Shown here: positions 56,045 to 61,937 of the stretch, one piece after another
Position numbering within the stretch: position 1 is the stretch's first letter
Layout of the letters: the number at the start of each line of letters is the position of its first letter
Assembly (NCBI GenBank): GCA_963205115.1
Contig: CAUJHV010000040.1
Location: forward strand, 1-64,000
Direction: 5' to 3'
Length of the DNA: 64,000 bases
DNA from: Pseudomonadota bacterium
GTDB taxonomy: Bacteria > Pseudomonadota > Gammaproteobacteria > Burkholderiales > Burkholderiaceae_C
The notes under the pieces: generated by a model
The model's input: the letters and a program-made list of their open reading frames with translations, nothing else
The model's database searches: none
What the model was told of the DNA's origin: nothing
Translations under genes and position numbers: made by a program

Positions 56045-57187
56045 TCAATCCGCGACGGATGGTGCCGCGGCGGTCTGCGCATAGTGGGGTCTCTCGACAG
56101 TGACTCGGTTGCGGCCCTCGGTCTTGGACCGATACAGCGCTTCGTCGGCGATCTTGACGATCTGGTCTTCGGTGATGGTCTCGCCATGTGGCCCTCGACC
56201 TTCGACGACGGCTGCGCCCACGCTGATGGTGACGGGCAGATCGAAGGGCGCGCCGGCGCTCTGGATGCGGAACGGCGAGCGCGCCACGGCCATGCGCAGT
56301 CGTTCGGCGGCCACGCGCGCGCCGTCTCCCAGGCAGGGATGAAGGATGAACAGGAATTCCTCGCCGCCGAATCGTCCGAAGTAGTCGCCATCGCGGATGC
56401 TGCCGGCCAGGCGCTTGGCGAGTTCGCACAGCACTTCGTCACCCGCCGGGTGGCCGAAGCGATCGTTGACGGACTTGAAGTGATCCACGTCGACCATCAA
56501 CACGCACATCGGCAGGCCGGAGCGGCGGTGCGCAGCCAGTTGCTTGCGCAGCGTCTGGACAACGGCCCGCCGATTCATGACGCCGGTGAGCACGTCTTCG
56601 CCCGCGACTTGTTCCAGGGTCTCGATCAGGTGCCGGTGCGTCAACTGGGCCAGCAACTGGTCTGCCAGCAGAGCGCCCACCATGTGGAGGAACTTGTTCT
56701 CGAGCGGACTCGCCGCTGGTTGCCGAGAGGCCGTGAACAGCAACCCACGCGACTGGCCCGCACGCTGGATCGGCAATACGCTCACCCGGCACAAGCCGGG
56801 TGCCAACAGCAGCGCCGGCGCGTCTTCCTGACCCAGCAGCGTCTCGCGGGTCACGACCTGCGGCAGCATGGTCTCCCAGGCTGCCGCATCCCAGGCCGGC
56901 AGTTCGTCCACCCGGTTGATCTGTGCGCTGCCTCGCTGCCCATCCACCACGACAAAGCCGTCGTTCCAGGGCACCAGCAGTCGCCAGGATGCGGCATCGG
57001 CGATGTACTTCAGATGCCTGGCCGTTGCCGAGCACGACTTCTCCACGGTGTCCGAGGCCAACAGTTCCTCGGTCAACTTGAAGAGCGCTTCGTAGCGCAC
57101 CAGCTTGTCGTTGGGCGATTCCGCAGGCGCGGCCGGGCCCCCGCAGCTCAGGGCGGCGGATGCCGATGGGGTATCGGTGGCGGACAT
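56045..57187 (-). CDS. GAF-GGDEF diguanylate cyclase
   Basis: 380 residues from ATG 57187, which has a strong Shine-Dalgarno TAAGGAGGTG (complement 57192-57201). A GAF-like sensor domain (about 30-185) precedes the GGDEF domain (about 195-360). The catalytic loop is GGEEF (274-278), the metal-binding MVDVDHFKSVND is intact, and the inhibitory I-site R265-D-G-D268 is five residues upstream. It should therefore be an active and feedback-controlled cyclase. It is preceded by an EAL gene on the same strand, giving a synthesis/breakdown pair. Confidence 0.95.
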   Translation of the reverse strand: MSATDTPSASAALSCGGPAAPAESPNDKLVRYEALFKLTEELLASDTVEKSCSATARHLKYIADAASWRLLVPWNDGFVVVDGQRGSAQINRVDELPAWDAAAWETMLPQVVTRETLLGQEDAPALLLAPGLCRVSVLPIQRAGQSRGLLFTASRQPAASPLENKFLHMVGALLADQLLAQLTHRHLIETLEQVAGEDVLTGVMNRRAVVQTLRKQLAAHRRSGLPMCVLMVDVDHFKSVNDRFGHPAGDEVLCELAKRLAGSIRDGDYFGRFGGEEFLFILHPCLGDGARVAAERLRMAVARSPFRIQSAGAPFDLPVTISVGAAVVEGRGPHGETITEDQIVKIADEALYRSKTEGRNRVTVERPHYAQTAAAPSVAD

Positions 57188-57238
57188 CGAATGCACCTCC
57201 TTACGGCCGGCTGCACCGAGGCTGCTGGCCACGGCGTT

Positions 57239-58699
57239 TCAGACCACCGGTTGCACCGCTTGAGGCGGCCATGGCTGATCCACCGGGCCGCGCTCGCCTC
57301 GTTTCAGGTAGGCCAGAAATTCCCGTTCGGGCAGTGCGGCGCTGTAACGGTAGCCTTGGCCGTACTGCACACCGTGCAGCAGCATCTTGCGTTCCTGCAA
57401 CTGGGTCTCGATGCCTTCGGCCACGATGTCGAACCGGGTCATCGCTGCGGAGTAGACAAGATTGCGCACGAACATCGAGCTGAGCTCGCCGCTGCAGATC
57501 GCATGGACGATGGCGACGTCCAGCTTGACCGCATTCACGACGTTCTCCGCCAACAGGCGCAAGGCCCCGTAGCCGCTGCCGAAGTCGTCCACCACCAGTC
57601 GAATCCCCATGGACTTGATGTCCTGCATCAGCTGCACCAGGCTCTCGGCGTAGGTCTTGTTGAAGTAGGCACTCTCCGTGAGTTCGATCGACAGGCGCCG
57701 GGCCATGGCCGGGTGCTCGTCCACGAGCTCGCTCAGCAGGGGCAATACGCTGTGTGGGTTCCACCGGAAGACGGCCTGCGACAAATTCAAGCCGATGCGA
57801 AAGTTCGGCGGCAGGACGGCGTCGTTTCGCTTGACGAACGCCGCCATCTTGCGAAGCGTGAGATTGGTGAAGGCCAGCACATAGCGCGTCCTTTCGATCA
57901 GACCCACATACCGCCCTGTGGCGCCGGGGTTGAACCCCGGAGAAGTCCATCGCGCCAGGGCCTCTGCCGATGTGACCTGCCCGGTGAGCATGTCCACCTG
58001 AGGCTGGAAATACAGCTCGAAGTTGGCCGTGTCGATGCTGCGAATCAGTTGCGCCTCGGTGCGGCCGATGTCGGACAACTCGGCGGCCAACTCCCGGCTG
58101 TATCGTCTCACGCGCGCATGGCGGTAGAGCAGGTCGAAGTTCACGGCCGCCATCGCGGCGGCGCTAGTCACCTGCTGAAACGGCACTTTTCCTGTGTCGT
58201 CCGGGTAGATGACGTAGCCCACCTTGAGTTCCAGCGGCACCAGCACTTCCTGCTGGTCGATCTGGGTCTTGATCGTCAGTGCCTGCAGAGCGGCCTGGAT
58301 GCGCGCCAGCAGCGCCGACATGCCTTCGTCGATGGCTTCGCCGAAGGCGTGAATCGCCAGGCCCAGCGAGATGCGGATGCAGTAGGCATTTGGCGGCAAG
58401 GTGGCGGCCACCGTCTGCATGATGCGCGCCCACAGCGCGAGATTGCACTGCGCGCCGCCGTAGATGTAGGTTCGTTCGGCGTTGAGAACCTCTATCACGG
58501 CAAATCCGCCAACCTGGCCGGTGGCGTCCAGATGCTCGATGAGGTCGACGCCGCAGTCGAAACCCTTGCTCTGGTCGGGCGCGCCGGTGGCGGCATCGAT
58601 GCGGTCGCCGACATCGCGCAGCCGTGCGGCCAGGCGCGCCAGCGGGTCGCGATGATCGTCGGCGCGCGCCGCGCGGATGTCGAAGCTCAGTGGCTGCAT
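57239..58699 (-). CDS. EAL-domain c-di-GMP phosphodiesterase with remnant GGDEF fold
   Basis: 486 residues from ATG 58699. The N-terminal half (about 65-200) has the strand/helix layout of a GGDEF domain but no GGDEF loop: the region that should follow the first strand reads VLNAERTYIYGG. The EAL domain has E246-A-L, NLSQAVFR, ELTESAYFN, VDDFGSGYGALRL and DIVAEGIET, all the main catalytic stretches. Phosphodiesterase activity is likely. It lies 51 bp upstream of the diguanylate cyclase gene in the same direction and divergent from the response-regulator/ABC/kinase locus. Confidence 0.92.
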   Translation of the reverse strand: MQPLSFDIRAARADDHRDPLARLAARLRDVGDRIDAATGAPDQSKGFDCGVDLIEHLDATGQVGGFAVIEVLNAERTYIYGGAQCNLALWARIMQTVAATLPPNAYCIRISLGLAIHAFGEAIDEGMSALLARIQAALQALTIKTQIDQQEVLVPLELKVGYVIYPDDTGKVPFQQVTSAAAMAAVNFDLLYRHARVRRYSRELAAELSDIGRTEAQLIRSIDTANFELYFQPQVDMLTGQVTSAEALARWTSPGFNPGATGRYVGLIERTRYVLAFTNLTLRKMAAFVKRNDAVLPPNFRIGLNLSQAVFRWNPHSVLPLLSELVDEHPAMARRLSIELTESAYFNKTYAESLVQLMQDIKSMGIRLVVDDFGSGYGALRLLAENVVNAVKLDVAIVHAICSGELSSMFVRNLVYSAAMTRFDIVAEGIETQLQERKMLLHGVQYGQGYRYSAALPEREFLAYLKRGERGPVDQPWPPQAVQPVV

Positions 58700-59148
58700 G
58701 GCGCGTCTCCACCAGCCAGATCCCATGAGCCCGAGTCGCACATCATTGCCCTCGGTACTTGACGCAGGACCCTCGTGTACACGCATCCGCGTCGCCGTGC
58801 CGCAGCCGGCGCCCTTGCCCTTTTCGCCACCTCTGTGGGCAGGACAGCCATTTCAAGCGGCCGGTTGATGCGCAGTGCCTTGCTGCGCGATCCCTCGTGA
58901 GCCGCCAGTTCCCGAACGTCCATGCCGTTTGCGGACCCGTGTAACGGGGCCTGCCCTTCCGAAGAGTGGTTGTTGCGCTGCCCGCCGCGTGTCGGTCCCT
59001 CATGAGCCACGGTCACCCAAGGCCCGTGGGCATGCGCGGGTGTGCGCGTGAACGGATCGAAACTTTAGGGCGAGCTTCTTTCAGCTTTCGCTGCCGGATC
59101 GCTAGCGCTTGAGTTCGATCGTGGAGCCGTTAGACTTCTGCGTTGGCT

Positions 59149-59168
59149 ATCTATACGTCCGTATAGAT
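59149..59168. promoter_or_regulatory. 20-bp near-perfect palindrome upstream of the response regulator
   Basis: ATCTATACGTCCGTATAGAT: two perfect 9-bp arms around a central TC. The arms are AT-rich in a GC-rich gap and contain TATAC elements that could act as a -10 box. Its centre is about 106 bp before the regulator's GTG start. It looks like a dimer operator, or an operator overlapping a promoter, possibly for the NarL-type regulator itself. Confidence 0.5.
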
Positions 59169-59191
59169 GCGCAGCAGCAATGGGGCTGCGC
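59169..59191 (+). repeat. second inverted repeat, directly adjacent to the palindrome
   Basis: GCGCAGC (59169-59175) and GCTGCGC (59185-59191) form a perfect 7-bp stem with a 9-nt loop. It begins at the base after the palindrome ends. It may form an RNA hairpin in the leader of the response-regulator message or act as part of a composite operator. Confidence 0.4.
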
Positions 59192-59264
59192 GGGGGCACG
59201 CGGACCATGGACACTGTCGACTACAGCATGCACGCCGCGGCATGCTTGACTGGGGGAAGGCACC

Positions 59265-59903
59265 GTGGCGACCAGCATCCTGCTCGTTGACGATCATGTC
59301 CTGCTGTTGGACACACTGAAGGAATACCTCGTACGCTCGCTGCAAGGCGTGCAGGTCGACGCGGTGCGCACGCTTGCCGAGTGCGAAGCCCGTCTGCGTG
59401 AACCCGACCCGCCCGATCTGGCACTGGTGGACTACCGCATGCCCGGTGGCCACGGGCTCGCCACGATCCGTGAGTTGGTGGCCAACGAGGCCGAAGTCCC
59501 CATTGCGGTGATGTCCGGCCAGGCAACGCCGGGTGAAGTCATGGCGCTGCTGCGATTGGGCACCATGGGATTCGTCAGCAAGTCCGTATCGGGCACCAGC
59601 CTGACGCACGCGGTGCGGCTCATGCTCAGCGGCGAGCGCTACCTGCCCGCTTCGGTCTTTGCCGACGCGCAGCCCCGGCGATCGGGCGTTGCGGCACTCG
59701 ACGAAGAGGCACCGGTCACGCCGCGCGAGCTCGAGGTCCTGCGCCTGTTGCGCAGCGGACTGACCAACAAGGAGATCGGCCGTGCGCTCATGATCGAGGA
59801 AGTTACGGTCAAGCTGCACATCAACCGGCTGTGCAAGCGCCTGGGCGTGAAGAACCGCGTGCAGGTGCTGATGGCCGCGATGGAGCGCAGCCTGCTCGAC
59901 TGA
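59265..59903 (+). CDS. NarL/LuxR-type response regulator
   Basis: 212 residues with a GTG start at 59265 and a good Shine-Dalgarno GGGGGAAGG 8 bases upstream. The receiver (1-120) has D9-D10, phospho-acceptor D56 in LVDYRMPGG and K at SKSVSG. The C-terminal LuxR-type HTH (about 148-205) reads TPRELEVLRLLRSGLTNKEI and ALMIEEVTVKLHINRLCKRLG. It is a DNA-binding output protein. Its genome position at the head of the binding-protein/permease/kinase genes suggests it is the output of that system, with the palindrome upstream as candidate target. Confidence 0.93.
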   Translation: MATSILLVDDHVLLLDTLKEYLVRSLQGVQVDAVRTLAECEARLREPDPPDLALVDYRMPGGHGLATIRELVANEAEVPIAVMSGQATPGEVMALLRLGTMGFVSKSVSGTSLTHAVRLMLSGERYLPASVFADAQPRRSGVAALDEEAPVTPRELEVLRLLRSGLTNKEIGRALMIEEVTVKLHINRLCKRLGVKNRVQVLMAAMERSLLD

Positions 59904-59942
59904 GACCCGCCTGACGGGCGCCGGCGTTGACTTTCGCGGGCA

Positions 59943-60968
59943 ATGAAACACACTGCGCTCATGCCCGGAAACCCTTGCCTCGACATCGCTATGCCGGCCT
60001 GCGCGCCGCGCGGGGTCATGCGGCTGTCCCGTCGGTCGGCGATGGCTGGCGTGGCCGCGTGGCTGGGTTCACGAGGCGCTCCCGCGCGGGCCGCAGACTG
60101 GGGCCGGCCGCTGCTGGCCGTGCATCTGCCCGGTCGCGTCCCGTACTTCGATCTGCTGACCCGGGGTCTGGCGCAGGCGGCGCGTGAGCGTTTCGACATC
60201 AGTCTGACCTATGCCGACTGGGATCCGCACGTGCAGCTGCGGCAGATCGAAGCCTCGATGCTGTCCCGGGCCGACGTGATCGCCGTGTGCGCCACGGACA
60301 ACATCGCGCTGGAAGTCGTTCCCGCCTTGCTGGCACGTCGCCGTCGCCCGGTGGCGCTGCTGGCGTTCACCAATGCGATCGGTCGCGCCCGCGACGGCCA
60401 CGGACCCGGGATCTCCGGATTTGTCGGTCGCGACGAACTCGAAAGCGGCCACCTGCTGGGGCGCTTCACCGAGCGCGTGGTCGGTGCCGGTGCGGCCCGT
60501 GTGCTGCTGGTGGAGGGCTCGCCGGGCACGACGCCGCAGCGGCTGCGCAGCCAGGGCTTTGCGGACGTGGCGCGGCAGTTTCCGCGGTGGGTGATCGCGC
60601 ACCGCGTTGCGGTTCAGGGCTGGCGTACCGATCTGGCCGAGCTGCAGCTGCGGCCGCTCAATCCACGCAATTTCGATGTCGTGGTGACGCAATGGGCCGA
60701 TGCGGCGATTGCCGCCCTGCGCGCGTTCACAGGTCGCGGGCAGACGGCACCGCCGATCGTGACGCTCGAGTACAACGCGAGTGTGCGACAAGCGCTGCTG
60801 GATCGTCGCGTGGCCTGGACCACGTTTCACGATATCGAGCAGGAGGGTCGAGAGGTCGTTGCCATGGCGCAGGACACGCTCGATGGCTCGATCGCCCGGC
60901 CCTTTCGCCGGGTACCGCAATTCGAGGTGGACGCCACCGTGGCCCGCACCCTCGAACCCATCACGTAG
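59943..60968 (+). CDS. periplasmic sugar-binding-like protein (LacI/RbsB fold)
   Basis: 341 residues. The N-terminus has a twin-arginine-like signal RLSRRSAMAGVAAWLGS ending ARA, which suits the ATG at 60018 better. ATG 59943 would add 25 residues. The mature protein follows the type I periplasmic-binding pattern of RbsB-like proteins: LLAVHLPGRVPYFDLLTRGLA, YADWDPHVQLRQIEASMLS.ADVIAV, then VLLVEGSPGTTPQRLRSQGF and QWADAAIAALRAF. The ligand is unknown, perhaps a sugar or related compound. The permease starts 5 bases after its stop. In this locus it may serve signalling rather than uptake. Confidence 0.88.
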   Translation: MKHTALMPGNPCLDIAMPACAPRGVMRLSRRSAMAGVAAWLGSRGAPARAADWGRPLLAVHLPGRVPYFDLLTRGLAQAARERFDISLTYADWDPHVQLRQIEASMLSRADVIAVCATDNIALEVVPALLARRRRPVALLAFTNAIGRARDGHGPGISGFVGRDELESGHLLGRFTERVVGAGAARVLLVEGSPGTTPQRLRSQGFADVARQFPRWVIAHRVAVQGWRTDLAELQLRPLNPRNFDVVVTQWADAAIAALRAFTGRGQTAPPIVTLEYNASVRQALLDRRVAWTTFHDIEQEGREVVAMAQDTLDGSIARPFRRVPQFEVDATVARTLEPIT

Positions 60969-60973
60969 AAGCG

Positions 60974-61912
60974 ATGGAAAGGCTTGTCGACTGGAGTTGC
61001 CGATACGGCGCACTGACGCTCAGTGCGCTCGTGGCGATCTATCTGCTGCACGCCGCTGGCCTGGAGTTCGGCGAGGGACTGGTGCAGATGCTGGCGCAGG
61101 AAGGCGCCATCCTGGGCATCGTTGCGGTGGGGGCCATGCTGGTCTTCTATGCGGGCGCATTCGACCTGTCGCTGGGCGCCGTGTTCGCGCTGGCACTGGT
61201 GATGCTGGCGCTGTTGATGGATGCCGGGTACGACAGCCTGGCGGTCGGCGCGGTGCTGGCCGGCGGGCTCCTCGTGGGCGCGTTCAACGGGGCCGTCGGC
61301 CTGTCCCTGGGCGCACCGGTGTTGATGAGCGCAGTGCTGGCCGTGGCCTGGCGCGAGGCGGCCGTGACCGTCGCCGGCGTCTACCCGGTGACGCCCTACT
61401 CGGCGGCGGCCCAATCGCTGCGGGCGCTGTCCTGGCACACCGTGGCCGGGGTGTCCCTGTCCTTTTTCATCTTCATCGCATCGGCCGTCGCTTTGCAGCG
61501 CGTGCTGACACATACCGCGGTCGGGCGCCAAATCGTCGCCGCCGGCCTGAGCGATCGCCGCGCGCGGCTGGCAGGCGTGCCGGTGCCGCTGTACCGCGTG
61601 GCCTGTTACGCGGCGGGCGGACTGGCAGCGGCCGTTGGCGCGCTGGCCTACTTCTCGCTTTTGTCCACGGGCAGTCCGCAAGTGGGCAGCCTGTTGCCCT
61701 TCGATGTCCTGGCCGCCATCGTCATCGGCAATGGCGGCCTGCACCGCGGGCGGCCCGCACCGCTGCGGGTGGCGGTTGCGGTGGTGTGCCTGACGGCGAT
61801 CCACGCCGGTGCGCCGACCGCCTTGGGCGCGCCCTGGTCGGCATTGCTCGTGACCGTCATCCTCATGGCCGCGGCGCTGCTGGGTCAGCTGCGCCGGCCG
61901 GCGGCGCGGTGA
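60974..61912 (+). CDS. RbsC-like ABC transporter permease
   Basis: 312 residues and about eight to ten hydrophobic segments. It shows the RbsC-family hallmarks: GAMLVFYAGAFDLSLGAVFALA (the cytosol-facing DLS loop) and VLMSAVLAV. The coupling loop is TAVGRQIVAAGLSDRRARLAGV, corresponding to GR.I.A.GGN..AA.LSGI, but the GGN..AA core is changed to GLSDRRA. The coupling helix docks the ATPase in normal importers, so the changes are notable. It lies between the binding protein and the ABC-like/kinase fusion gene, 5 bp and 25 bp away. Confidence 0.9.
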   Translation: MERLVDWSCRYGALTLSALVAIYLLHAAGLEFGEGLVQMLAQEGAILGIVAVGAMLVFYAGAFDLSLGAVFALALVMLALLMDAGYDSLAVGAVLAGGLLVGAFNGAVGLSLGAPVLMSAVLAVAWREAAVTVAGVYPVTPYSAAAQSLRALSWHTVAGVSLSFFIFIASAVALQRVLTHTAVGRQIVAAGLSDRRARLAGVPVPLYRVACYAAGGLAAAVGALAYFSLLSTGSPQVGSLLPFDVLAAIVIGNGGLHRGRPAPLRVAVAVVCLTAIHAGAPTALGAPWSALLVTVILMAAALLGQLRRPAAR

Positions 61913-61937
61913 CAGGACACGCTTGGAGCGACGCACC

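Larger units (their letters stand above)
58700..59264. other. 565-bp intergenic region between the EAL gene and the sensor locus
   Basis: No gene is supported: the open frames here give Arg/Pro-rich peptides that resemble nothing. The side near 59150-59190 carries two adjacent inverted repeats, listed separately. CATGC/GCATG arms occur near 59228-59245. The region should contain promoters for both divergent transcripts. It is the longest non-coding gap in the window. Confidence 0.6.

Noticed and set aside
56084..58762. Plus-strand open frame of nearly 900 codons over the cyclase and EAL genes
   Set aside because: Antisense shadow of two well-defined minus-strand genes.
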